Positions 1 to 7,934 of a DNA stretch of 33,623 nt are shown piece after piece. The translations under genes and the position numbers were made by a program. Position 1 is the first letter of the stretch. Each line of letters begins with the position of its first letter. The DNA lies in the NCBI GenBank assembly GCA_018666555.1, contig JABIZD010000149.1:1-33623 (forward strand). The letters are read 5' to 3'. This stretch comes from Gammaproteobacteria bacterium. GTDB lineage: Bacteria; Pseudomonadota; Gammaproteobacteria; Pseudomonadales; Azotimanducaceae. The notes under the pieces were generated by a model that was given only the letters and a program-made list of their open reading frames with translations, made no database searches and was not told the origin of the DNA.

Positions 1-757
1 AGAAGGTGCCGCTAGGATCACGCATGTACCAAAAAATGTTGCCGCCAATCTGGTGCCTGCCAGGCCCGGCTACTTGATACTCTTCACCATGTTCGCGGAG
101 GTAAAGCGTCGCTCCGCGCATGACGGAGTCAAAGTCATCTTGTTCCATTGCGTAGTGATTAAGATAAGGGACTGGTCCGGGTGTGATCAAGAGGTTGTGA
201 TGGTCTCGTGAACAACGCAGAAATGTTGCCATTCCTCCGCCAATGCTATCAGAGACTCGAAACCCTAAAGCAATGCACAAGGCTGTTGTTTTTTGCGGTT
301 CTGGGCTACCCATGACCACATGACCTAAGCGTCTTGGGGTTCTGGGTGTCACCTCTGTAATCACCTGGGCTCTTTCTCCGACTCGTTGTCGATTGCCGGG
401 TGTATTCAACAAGCGTCGGGGCATGGCTGGAACGTCGGAAATCGCGGCAGGCTCAAGCTGATATTGCCATTTGTTAACTGGGTCAGTCACATCAAGCTGG
501 CCGTTGGCGTATTGATAGGCAACGCCTAACTGGTCTAGTCTTGCCATGGCGGTGGTGATATCAGACTCATCTTCACAGGCCATTTTAATCGACTTTAGTT
601 GCCTGTAACCGGCCTCTGATATTTTGATCTGGCCTGGGTAGGCTTCGCTGCCCCATCCTTCCTGGTCACCAGTGAATCCTATTTCTTCATAGAAAGCATG
701 CAGTGCCGATGGATCGGGTACACCGACAGTCATTTCCATTAGTCTGTGCAACGCCAT
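1..757 (-). CDS. VOC-family (extradiol dioxygenase-like) protein, C-terminus cut by window edge
   Basis: Reverse-strand reading from ATG at 757 stays open to the window edge, giving 252 visible residues. The protein starts MALHRLMEMTVGVPDPSALH and has two vicinal-oxygen-chelate modules. The second opens with LGHVVMGSPEP (metal-ligand His type) and later has a GRHQIGGNIFWYMRDPSG stretch, which resembles the region before the last metal ligand in 2,3-dihydroxybiphenyl or catechol 2,3-dioxygenase-like proteins. The final Glu ligand would lie beyond the edge, so catalytic competence cannot be judged. The family cleaves catecholic rings with Fe(II) or performs related metal-dependent chemistry; the substrate here is unknown. 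It is divergent from a glutathione S-transferase gene with about 120 bp between them, a pairing that would suit aromatic compound breakdown (inference). Confidence 0.85.
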   Translation of the reverse strand, partial: MALHRLMEMTVGVPDPSALHAFYEEIGFTGDQEGWGSEAYPGQIKISEAGYRQLKSIKMACEDESDITTAMARLDQLGVAYQYANGQLDVTDPVNKWQYQLEPAAISDVPAMPRRLLNTPGNRQRVGERAQVITEVTPRTPRRLGHVVMGSPEPQKTTALCIALGFRVSDSIGGGMATFLRCSRDHHNLLITPGPVPYLNHYAMEQDDFDSVMRGATLYLREHGEEYQVAGPGRHQIGGNIFWYMRDPSGTF

Positions 758-880
758 AATGCCCTCACGAATCCCTATGCTGAACTGCCAAGTGAAGCCA
801 GTTTTCCTATACCTGTCAACAATTAGTTGCTAGGGGTTAGTGGCCAGGTTATCCATCTCTTGACCAATCGGGGCCAAGCA

Positions 881-1666
881 ATGCAGCTATACCACAACGC
901 AGTTTCCACCTGTTCACAAAAAGTGCGCATGGTCATTCATGAAAAAGGTCTGATGGTCGAAGATCACCTTATTGATCTTCAAAAAGGAGAACAGTTCAGC
1001 GAGGACTATGTCAGGCTCAATCCTAATGCCGTCGTGCCTACTTTAATCGATGATAACAAGGTGATGATCGAATCGACGCTCATTAACGAATACCTTGATG
1101 ATGCTTATCCGGAAAAAAACCTTAAACCAGAAAGTGAAGTGGAACGCTATCTAATGCGTTTGATCTGTAAAAAGATTGATGACAGTCTCCATCCCGCCTG
1201 CGGTATTGTTACCTATTCCATTGGTATGCGCCCGGGCTTGCTGGCTCGGCCTCAGGCAGAAGTGGAGGCTATGGTTGCAAAAATACCTAATCCAACTCGC
1301 CGCGCGACTCGGCGAGCAGTTATTGATTATGGCGTTGCTGCCCCCCAATTTCGTGAAGCTATGCTCTCGTTTCGTGCTTTGTTTGATTTGGCCGAAGCCT
1401 TGCTCGAAGAGCGTGAATGGCTTACTGGCTCGACCTTCAGTCTGGCAGATTGTGCGCTGATGCCTTATGTCCTCAGGCTTGACCATCTGCGTCAGGAGGA
1501 TGAGATTAATTCTCGAGTTAATCTCAGTCGTTGGTACGAGGCGATTCAGCAACGACAGAGTTATTCCAAGGCGGTTACTCAGTGGGCGCCAGCCGGGGCC
1601 ATAGCCATGTTGAACAAGACAGGACTGGCAACACAAGCTGAAATTGCTGCTGCAATGGAGAACTGA
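881..1666 (+). CDS. Glutathione S-transferase
   Basis: The 261-residue product has a thioredoxin-like N-terminal domain beginning MQLYHNAVSTCSQKVRM, in which S/C residues at positions 8-10 sit where GSTs bind the glutathione thiol. The cis-proline segment NAVVPTLIDD and the ESTLINEYLDD glutathione-binding motif follow, then an all-helical C-terminal domain with the ASLADCALMPYVLRL-type N-capping box (here TFSLADCALMPY). An upstream ATG at 827 is in frame, but the 18 extra residues do not look like GST sequence, so the start at 881 is preferred; no strong ribosome site was seen at either. Soluble cytoplasmic conjugation or dehalogenation-type activity is likely, substrate unknown. It is related to the broken GST at 11325-12230. 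Confidence 0.9.
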   Translation: MQLYHNAVSTCSQKVRMVIHEKGLMVEDHLIDLQKGEQFSEDYVRLNPNAVVPTLIDDNKVMIESTLINEYLDDAYPEKNLKPESEVERYLMRLICKKIDDSLHPACGIVTYSIGMRPGLLARPQAEVEAMVAKIPNPTRRATRRAVIDYGVAAPQFREAMLSFRALFDLAEALLEEREWLTGSTFSLADCALMPYVLRLDHLRQEDEINSRVNLSRWYEAIQQRQSYSKAVTQWAPAGAIAMLNKTGLATQAEIAAAMEN

Positions 1667-2098
1667 GCTCTGGTTATCTCCGTTGTAATAAAGACTGTGA
1701 CAACGTCCTTATCAAAAAAGACGATTCGCTAACTCCAGTAGGATCAGGACGTTTTGTTGCTGGTAGCTTACGGATTCCGGATTTTTTAACCCGCTCCTTT
1801 AAATAGCTAAGCCTGCATCACCTCAGGTGGTTATTTCTTCAGCTCGGCATAGTCTGTCGCGCTCCCTTTTGTTGGCATGGCTTTCTGCCCAGGAATTTGC
1901 GCATGCGTTAATGAAGGGTTTGTATAGACCTTGGTTGACTATTCTAATGCTGATGGGATGGCATTTGTCTCGAGGGCTGCGGTGAATCAATCCGGTGATT
2001 GTTTCAGTAAAGTCATGGTGAAGCCATTGAAGCGATTGCATCAAGGCTCTCATGACTAAATACCAGGCGGAATTAGGGCTTGCTGAGAACCTATTAAA
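1667..2098. other. Non-coding stretch between GST and hexR
   Basis: No convincing gene. Short open frames exist on both strands around 1823-2053, including a plus-strand frame reading roughly as a small hydrophobic segment (KGLYRPWLTILMLMGWHLSR), but none has a credible start with a ribosome site. It may hold decayed coding sequence. The last part is AT-rich and leads into the hexR control region. Confidence 0.4.
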
Positions 2099-2113
2099 AG
2101 TACTTTAACTACA
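2099..2113. promoter_or_regulatory. Candidate HexR operator 1 (distal)
   Basis: The sequence AGTACTTTAACTACA matches the HexR consensus as I recall it (TGTARTWWWAYTACA) at 13 of 15 positions. It lies 102 bp upstream of the hexR start in an AT-rich region. Its centre is 62 bp (about six helical turns) from the second site, so the two would face the same side of the DNA. Assignment is by sequence match only. Confidence 0.45.
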
Positions 2114-2160
2114 AATATTGCAATATATTAGGACATACGACCAAAATATACCTAAATATA

Positions 2161-2175
2161 TGTAGTTTACCTACT
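2161..2175. promoter_or_regulatory. Candidate HexR operator 2 (proximal)
   Basis: TGTAGTTTACCTACT has GTAG/CTAC inverted arms and matches the recalled HexR consensus TGTARTWWWAYTACA at 13 of 15 positions. It sits 40 bp upstream of the hexR ATG, just before a CATAAT hexamer (2184-2189) that could serve as a -10 box, so binding would probably block the promoter. This suggests autoregulation of the whole hexR-pyk-gap operon, with relief by 2-keto-3-deoxy-6-phosphogluconate as known for HexR. Confidence 0.5.
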
Positions 2176-2215
2176 ATATCTGACATAATGAGGTCACTAC
2201 TGCGAAAGGTATACT

Positions 2216-3061
2216 ATGAATAGCAATATACTCACAGATATTAGAAACCAGGCGGACAAGCTATCTAAGTCGGAGCGGATGGTGGCAGAGTGGCTGCTTG
2301 CCAATGGTCGCCGAGCCGTTGATCAGTCTATCGGTGAGGTCGCGGAAGCGGCCGGTGTCAGTGAGCCAACGGTAATTCGTTTCTGTCGATCAATTGGCTT
2401 ATCTGGCTTCAGGCAACTCCGAACTCACCTTATCGCCGCTCAGCAGAAACCGCAGAGCTATCTCCATAACGATGTTTCCCGGGATGATGTGGCGGAAGAC
2501 GCGGCGATGAAAGTGCTGGAGAACTCAATTCATGCATTGGTCGAATTAAGGGAGTCATTGTCTCAAATGCCTTTTGAAACGGCGGTACAATGTTTGCGAG
2601 ATGCCAGGCTGATTACTTTTGTAGGCCTTGGTGCTTCCGGGTGTGTTGCCAGGGATGCCAATCATAAATTTTTCAGGTTGGGTGTGCCCTGTACTGCAAC
2701 CTTGGATTCACAGACCATACTGCAGCATGCTGCGGTTGCGACTACAGCGGATGTCTACATAGCGATCTCACATACCGGCAACTGGCCTGAACTGATTAAA
2801 GGTATGCAACTCGCGCAGAAGCGGGGCGCGACGGTGATTGCTGTTACAGATCAATCATCAGATCTGGCGCAGACTGCAGACTTGACCTTCCACTGCCATC
2901 CTCCTGAGGATACTAATACGTTTACGCCGATGAGTTCGCGTCTCGCACAATTAACAGTTCTGGATGCCATTCAAGTTTGTCTTGCTATCTCGTTGGGAGA
3001 AGTTGCTGAAGAAAACCTGCGGCTAACCAAAGATGCGCTTATCTCACACCTGAATAGATAG
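2216..3061 (+). CDS. hexR: RpiR-family transcriptional regulator HexR
   Basis: The 281-residue protein has an N-terminal RpiR-type helix-turn-helix domain (about residues 1-77; ...VSEPTVIRFCRSIGLSGF... recognition region) and a C-terminal SIS sugar-phosphate isomerase domain (about 120-260; ITFVGLGASG start and the AISHTGNWPELI loop). HexR controls Entner-Doudoroff and lower glycolytic genes in proteobacteria and responds to 2-keto-3-deoxy-6-phosphogluconate. The start is supported by an AAGG ribosome site six bases upstream. It is the first gene of an operon: pyk begins 7 bp after its stop. In pseudomonads hexR neighbours zwf-pgl-eda; here the partners are pyruvate kinase and two GAPDH-type genes, so the regulator name rests on family features, context and the candidate operators upstream. 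Confidence 0.88.
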   Translation: MNSNILTDIRNQADKLSKSERMVAEWLLANGRRAVDQSIGEVAEAAGVSEPTVIRFCRSIGLSGFRQLRTHLIAAQQKPQSYLHNDVSRDDVAEDAAMKVLENSIHALVELRESLSQMPFETAVQCLRDARLITFVGLGASGCVARDANHKFFRLGVPCTATLDSQTILQHAAVATTADVYIAISHTGNWPELIKGMQLAQKRGATVIAVTDQSSDLAQTADLTFHCHPPEDTNTFTPMSSRLAQLTVLDAIQVCLAISLGEVAEENLRLTKDALISHLNR

Positions 3062-3068
3062 TAATCTC

Positions 3069-4493
3069 ATGCGATCGACAAAAATTGTTGCCACCCTTGG
3101 GCCAGCCAGTGATTCTCTGGTGACGGAACTGATCAGTGCTGGCGTTGATGTATTCCGTTTAAATTTTTCTCATGGTAGTCGTCAAGCGCATTTGGCCAGG
3201 ATCAGAGCTATTCGTAAGGCTGCCGGGGTCTGTGACCGTAGTGTCGCTATTCTAGCTGACCTGCAGGGCCCGAAAGTTAGAATTCGTGGTTTTAAAGAAG
3301 GTTCCATTAACCTGACTATTGGAGATACCTTCAGCCTTGACCCGTCCCTCGGAGCAGATGACGGCGATCAAACTCGAGTCGGTATCACTTACCCTGAACT
3401 GGCTGAAGATGTAGATGCCGGTGACAGGCTGGTTTTAGGGGATGGCAATCCACTTCTGGAAGTACGCAGTGTTAGTGATGGCACGACTCAATGTCTGGTT
3501 ATCATTGGTGGCGTTTTGTCTGCGGGTAAGGGTATTAACCTCGAGGGAGGCGGATTATCCGCTGCTGCGCTGACAGACAAAGATCTCGAGGATTTAAGGT
3601 TTTTGGCAACCCAGGATATCGATTATGTGGCTCTGTCGTTTGTACAAAATGCAGCCGATATCCAGCACGCACGGATGCTAATGGCTATGTCGGATAGCCG
3701 TGCCGGTTTGATAGCCAAAATAGAAAGAGCAGATGCGGTCAGTTCAGATGAGAATGTAGATGAACTGATTATGGCATCTGATGGAATCATGGTTGCTCGA
3801 GGCGACCTCGGCATAGAGATCGGGGATGCAGCGTTAATGGGCATGCAAAAACGACTGATTCAACGGGCGAGGGAATTGAACCGGACCGTCATTACTGCCA
3901 CCCAGATGATGGAGACTATGGTCAGTAATCCCTATCCAACGCGTGCCGAGGTTATGGACGTAGCCAATGCGGTTCTCGATGGTACCGATGCAGTAATGCT
4001 CTCTGCTGAAACGGCAGTGGGCCGATACCCGCTTGAGACGGTGCAGAGAATGGTTAGCGTGATCGAAGGCGCCGAAGCTAGTGCGCAGAGTTTAGAGATG
4101 GCGACGTCTCCGTATCGCTGTGAGAGCATCGATGAGTCGATTGCGATGGCGACGATGATCGTCGCTGAGAGACTGGCCAATATCAAGGCAGTCGTTTCAT
4201 TGACGGCATCAGGGAAAACCCCTCGTCTAATGTCTCGCAGTCGCTCACGCTTACCTATTTATGCTCTGGCGAACAATGAGGCAACCCTGGGGTCGATGGC
4301 TATTGTCCGCGGGGTGCATCCCCGGCTGTTTCGTTCCCAGAAAATCGATTACGACAGAGTTAATGAAGCGGCTATTGAGTTCCTTCAGGATCTCGGAACC
4401 CTATCCTCTGGAGATCGTGTAGTGCTATCAAAGGGGGATTACCGAGATGTTCAGGGCGGAACCAATACAATGAAAATTCTGGAGGTCGTATGA
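3069..4493 (+). CDS. pyk: Pyruvate kinase
   Basis: The 474-residue enzyme converts phosphoenolpyruvate and ADP to pyruvate and ATP. Visible active-site features are R30/N32/S34/H35 (VFRLNFSHGS), K217 and E219 (IAKIER), R244-G245-D246 (MVARGDLGIEIG) and the ATQMMETM helix at 277-284. The barrel is interrupted by a B domain (about 70-165), and a C-terminal regulatory-type domain (about 345-474) is present, so the protein is full length for the family. It follows hexR by 7 bp, and its stop overlaps the next start as ATGA. Co-expression with hexR and gap puts the lower part of sugar breakdown under one control signal. Confidence 0.97.
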   Translation: MRSTKIVATLGPASDSLVTELISAGVDVFRLNFSHGSRQAHLARIRAIRKAAGVCDRSVAILADLQGPKVRIRGFKEGSINLTIGDTFSLDPSLGADDGDQTRVGITYPELAEDVDAGDRLVLGDGNPLLEVRSVSDGTTQCLVIIGGVLSAGKGINLEGGGLSAAALTDKDLEDLRFLATQDIDYVALSFVQNAADIQHARMLMAMSDSRAGLIAKIERADAVSSDENVDELIMASDGIMVARGDLGIEIGDAALMGMQKRLIQRARELNRTVITATQMMETMVSNPYPTRAEVMDVANAVLDGTDAVMLSAETAVGRYPLETVQRMVSVIEGAEASAQSLEMATSPYRCESIDESIAMATMIVAERLANIKAVVSLTASGKTPRLMSRSRSRLPIYALANNEATLGSMAIVRGVHPRLFRSQKIDYDRVNEAAIEFLQDLGTLSSGDRVVLSKGDYRDVQGGTNTMKILEVV

Positions 4494-5503
4494 GCGGCAA
4501 AACAAAAATAGGATTAATGGGATTTGGTCAGATAGGACGTCAGCTGTATAAGCTGGCAATGCAGGATGAGCGTTTTGAGATCGTTGCTATTTCTGATATC
4601 GGGCGAGCTGAAATTCTGGCGCATCTGTTGACTAAAACCCTCGGTGAGTCGAGCGTGAGACTGGAAGGTAACTACCTGCTCGGTGATGGTCTGCGCACTA
4701 GATTGATGACTGCGGACAGCCCGACTGAAATACCATGGGATGTGTTCGATGTTGATGTTGTCATTGATGCAAGCGGTCAGTTCAGAACCAGGGAAGACCT
4801 TGAGCCGCATTTAAATAATGGCGTGAAGCGAGTCATTGTAGCAACCTTGCCTGATGGAGAGATTGACCGGGTCATTCTTTATGGTGTTAATAACTGCGCT
4901 GCAAGCAGCTCGGACACACTGATTTCTGCCGGGTCTGCCTCGACCACTGCAACAGCGCTGGCTCTAGACACGATTAGAAACAGGTTTGAAATAGCCCATG
5001 CGTCGATGACCTCTGTCCACGCTTATACCAGTGATCAAAGCCTGCAGGATTATGCAGGGGCCGACTATCGTTGTAGTCGGTCCGGCGCTGAGAATATTAT
5101 TCCTAATTTGACGCCTGCGCTGGAATGGCTACAGAAAACGCTACCCTTTTTGACGGGTAAAATGACAGGCTACGCGCTTAATGTGCCGGTTCAGTCTGGC
5201 TCCATGCTTGATATCACCGTCAGTCTGGTGGATCAAATTGACGAGGTCGGTGATTTAAAGGATCTTTTCGTTGAATCAGCCAAGGCATCTCCTTCGTTGA
5301 TCGGCGTCACTAGTGACCCGATTGTGTCATCTGATGTGAAGGGTTGCGATAAATCTCTGCTGGTCGACCTAACCGGATCGATTAAGGCAGGTAAACGAAT
5401 ATTTAAACTGATTGCCTGGCATGAGACGATGGGTCATGCAGCGCGGATACTAGATGTAGCCAGTTTATATCAGGGCCTTGATGCGATTGGAGGCCAACGA
5501 TGA
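4490..5503 (+). CDS. GAPDH-like paralogue lacking the catalytic cysteine
   Basis: The 337-residue protein aligns nearly without gaps to the gap product encoded immediately downstream. It has a Rossmann start (KIGLMGFGQIGRQL), the VHAYTSDQSLQDY segment with the active-site His177, and the conserved AENIIP segment. However, the SNASCTTNC catalytic box is replaced by SAGSASTTA, so Cys150 is Ala and Cys154 is Ala. Arg231, which binds the substrate phosphate in GAPDHs, is Asn (NVPVQSGS instead of RVPVPDGS), and the WYDNEWGY box with the nicotinamide-binding Asn is WHETMGH, one residue shorter. It therefore cannot use the normal thiohemiacetal mechanism. The frame is intact and both junctions are 4-bp ATGA overlaps, arguing against a decaying pseudogene. 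It may be a non-catalytic partner in mixed tetramers or a nucleotide sensor (inference). Confidence 0.88.
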   Translation: MSGKTKIGLMGFGQIGRQLYKLAMQDERFEIVAISDIGRAEILAHLLTKTLGESSVRLEGNYLLGDGLRTRLMTADSPTEIPWDVFDVDVVIDASGQFRTREDLEPHLNNGVKRVIVATLPDGEIDRVILYGVNNCAASSSDTLISAGSASTTATALALDTIRNRFEIAHASMTSVHAYTSDQSLQDYAGADYRCSRSGAENIIPNLTPALEWLQKTLPFLTGKMTGYALNVPVQSGSMLDITVSLVDQIDEVGDLKDLFVESAKASPSLIGVTSDPIVSSDVKGCDKSLLVDLTGSIKAGKRIFKLIAWHETMGHAARILDVASLYQGLDAIGGQR

Positions 5504-6504
5504 GAATTGCTATCAATGGCTTTGGCCGGATCGGTAGGGCGGTATTCAGAATTATAGAGTCGATGCCGGATATCGAAGTCGTTGCCATCAACGACCTTTT
5601 CGACACCGCAGCACTGCGTTACCAACTCCAGTACGATACGGTGATGGGGCCATTCGAAGGTGGAGTCACTCTCGAGCAGGATGAGATTATCACCCGCCAC
5701 ACCAGAGCCCGCATGTATCAGGAGAGGGATCCTGCTGATTTGCCCTGGGGGAAATTAGGGATTGATGCAGTAGTCGAGAGTACCGGCATCTTCCGCAAAC
5801 GTGAACAACTGCAAAAACATCTTGATGCAGGTGCAAAACGCGTATTGCTGACCGTTCCATCGGCTGACAAGATCGATTACACCGTGGTACTTGGAGTCAA
5901 TGACCAAGGTTTGTTACAGGACCACCGTCTCGTCTCAAATGCGAGCTGCACCACTAATTGTTTGGCACCCCTGGTAAAAGTACTGCATCAGGCTTTTGGC
6001 TTACGTGAGGGCGTCATCAATACGGTGCATGCTTACACGAATGACCAAAGTTTGGCAGACGTGCCGCATGCTGACTGGCGGCGCAGCCGAGCAGCAGCAG
6101 AAAACATTATTCCGACCTCGACAGGAGCGGCTAAAGCGGTTGGAGAGGTGCTGCCTGAGTTGAACGGTAAACTTGATGGAATTGCCTCGAGGGTGCCTGT
6201 TCCAGATGGGTCCGTGGTTGACCTTTATGCTGAACTGGAAACATTAACGACGACCTGCGGGCTGAATGAGGCGATTAGATCAGCGGCGGCAACAGATACT
6301 TTTAAAGCGGTGTTGCAGTACTCAACAGAGCCAATTGTCTCCTCCGATATTATTGGTAACCCTCACTCATCGATCTTCGATGCGTCCTTTACACAGGTGA
6401 TCGAGGGCCGTTATGTCAAAGTTCTGAGTTGGTATGACAATGAATGGGGATATGCTAACCGGGTTTGTGACGTACTGGCGCGGTTTGCGGCCTTTAGCAG
6501 CTAG
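5500..6504 (+). CDS. gap: Glyceraldehyde-3-phosphate dehydrogenase, type I
   Basis: The 334-residue NAD-dependent enzyme oxidises and phosphorylates glyceraldehyde 3-phosphate to 1,3-bisphosphoglycerate. It has the MRIAINGFGRIGR nucleotide-binding start, the intact SNASCTTNC box with Cys150, His177 in TVHAYTNDQSL, Arg231 in RVPVPDGS, and WYDNEWGY with Asn314. It is full length. Its ATG overlaps the TGA of the cysteine-less paralogue, so the two are probably translationally coupled and made in comparable amounts. It ends the hexR-pyk operon. Confidence 0.96.
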   Translation: MRIAINGFGRIGRAVFRIIESMPDIEVVAINDLFDTAALRYQLQYDTVMGPFEGGVTLEQDEIITRHTRARMYQERDPADLPWGKLGIDAVVESTGIFRKREQLQKHLDAGAKRVLLTVPSADKIDYTVVLGVNDQGLLQDHRLVSNASCTTNCLAPLVKVLHQAFGLREGVINTVHAYTNDQSLADVPHADWRRSRAAAENIIPTSTGAAKAVGEVLPELNGKLDGIASRVPVPDGSVVDLYAELETLTTTCGLNEAIRSAAATDTFKAVLQYSTEPIVSSDIIGNPHSSIFDASFTQVIEGRYVKVLSWYDNEWGYANRVCDVLARFAAFSS

Positions 6505-6635
6505 CGGCCTTGCCGAAAGAGTTTAGGTTGTTCTTCCCTTGAGGCGAGGGTGCGCAAACTAACTAGCCTGCTGCAAGAAGTCTGAGATTGATTATATAGG
6601 ACCACCGTCCAGGAACATGGGTCGGCAGAATCGTG

Positions 6636-6649
6636 TTGTCTGCAGACAA
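6636..6649. promoter_or_regulatory. 14-bp perfect palindrome upstream of the diiron gene
   Basis: TTGTCTGCAGACAA is a perfect inverted repeat with no spacer, 137 bp upstream of the next gene start and 131 bp after gap. It could be a regulator binding site. It could also act in the 3' end of the gap transcript, but no T-run follows directly. Confidence 0.3.
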
Positions 6650-6701
6650 TCAACCGGCTTTTTAGTCTTTCCGAAAATGACCCTGTGTCTGCCATAATGT
6701 G

Positions 6702-6720
6702 TCCTGTTTTGAAAACAGGA
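6702..6720. promoter_or_regulatory. 19-bp palindromic operator candidate
   Basis: TCCTGTTTT-G-AAAACAGGA is a perfect 9+1+9 inverted repeat, 65 bp upstream of the diiron protein start and just after a CATAAT hexamer (6693-6698) that could be a -10 box. The size and symmetry fit a dimeric repressor such as a TetR-family protein, but no such regulator is encoded in this window. A transcription terminator is less likely because no T-run follows. Confidence 0.45.
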
Positions 6721-6785
6721 TATAAGGGCGATAGTCGGTAATAGAATGCTGCCCTTGTCCTAAAAAACTAATATTCGGAGGAACC

Positions 6786-7934
6786 ATGGCCGTTAGATTT
6801 ACAGATCAAGCACCGCGTACGCTGCATTATACCCAGGCCTATAACGACAGTAATTCGGACTGGGAAAAACTCGACCCCGAGCTGGATATGAAAATCTCAG
6901 AACAGACTGTTGAAGAGCTGGCGGAAATTTTCAGGACGCCACTGACTGGTACTTACAACTGGGATTATCAGGTCCAGGATGATCGCATCAAGAAGCTTTA
7001 CAATCTTGGCAAGCAATTAAATTGGAATGCGGATTTTGATATTGATTGGAAGCAAGAAGTCCGGCAATTATCGGAAGACGAAATTGCATTTGTGCATCCC
7101 TTTCATGATTACGACGAGTACCTGGCTCTTTCTGCGCAGGCCCAGGAAAACTTTACCAAACACATGCACACCTGGACCATCAGTCAGTTCCTGCACGGCG
7201 AGCAAGGTGCTTTGCTGGTCGCCTCGCAATTAATCTCCTGTGCACCTACGTTCAACGCGAAGCTGTACGCCTCGTCGCAGGCGTTTGATGAAGCTCGCCA
7301 TGTGGAAGTATTTAATAAGTATCTAGACGAAAGGGCGGGCCTGCGATATCCCGTCAACAATGCCTTAAAGAGCTTGTTAGACAAAATCCTTACCGACGAG
7401 CGATGGGATTTGAAATTTATTGGCATGCAAATCGTCATCGAGGGCTTGGCATTGTCAGCATTTCAGGCCATTAAAGCCATCACGCCCGACCCATCGCTGA
7501 GCGATCTACTCGGATTGGTTATTCGCGACGAATCGCGACACGTGACCTTCGGCGTAAATTATCTGGAAGAATTCATCAAAACGTTAACTGAAGAAGAGAA
7601 AAACGAGCGGGCGATGTTTGCCTATGAAGCCTGCCTGATCAGCCGAGAGCGGTTGGTGCCAACTGATGTTTTCGAATATTGGGGCTGGAACCAGGACATG
7701 GCGCGAGAACTATTTTTAAAAGGTAACGTATTTGCAGATTTCCGAAAACTATTGTTTACTCGGGTCGTGCCAAACCTAAAGCGGATCGGTTTGCTTACCC
7801 CGGAAGCGCGCTTGAAATTTGAAGAAATGGATATACTCCAATACGAAAACATGGCCAATGATGGCGATATCGATTGGGCAGATTTATCGCGTCCGCTGGA
7901 TATCAAAGGTAGCCCTGAAGCGAGCTCCGGCTAG
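6786..7934 (+). CDS. Ferritin-like diiron protein (candidate N-oxygenase or hydroxylase)
   Basis: The 382-residue helical protein carries a full set of diiron carboxylate ligands: E139 (HGEQGAL), E169-x-x-H172 (DEARHVEVF), E219 (VIEGLAL) and E249-x-x-H252 (RDESRHVTFG). This is the ligand pattern of the ribonucleotide-reductase-like/ferritin-like superfamily, which includes AurF-type p-aminobenzoate N-oxygenases. No signal peptide is seen, so it is cytoplasmic. The start has a clear GGAGG site (CGGAGGAACC before ATG). It stands alone, with a 281-bp upstream region containing two palindromes. The substrate cannot be told from sequence; N-oxygenation, hydroxylation or desaturation are all possible for the family. 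Confidence 0.85.
   Translation: MAVRFTDQAPRTLHYTQAYNDSNSDWEKLDPELDMKISEQTVEELAEIFRTPLTGTYNWDYQVQDDRIKKLYNLGKQLNWNADFDIDWKQEVRQLSEDEIAFVHPFHDYDEYLALSAQAQENFTKHMHTWTISQFLHGEQGALLVASQLISCAPTFNAKLYASSQAFDEARHVEVFNKYLDERAGLRYPVNNALKSLLDKILTDERWDLKFIGMQIVIEGLALSAFQAIKAITPDPSLSDLLGLVIRDESRHVTFGVNYLEEFIKTLTEEEKNERAMFAYEACLISRERLVPTDVFEYWGWNQDMARELFLKGNVFADFRKLLFTRVVPNLKRIGLLTPEARLKFEEMDILQYENMANDGDIDWADLSRPLDIKGSPEASSG

Noticed and set aside
1823-2053. Minus-strand 76-residue frame and an opposing hydrophobic plus-strand frame before hexR
   Set aside because: Neither has a ribosome site or family features; possibly decayed sequence.
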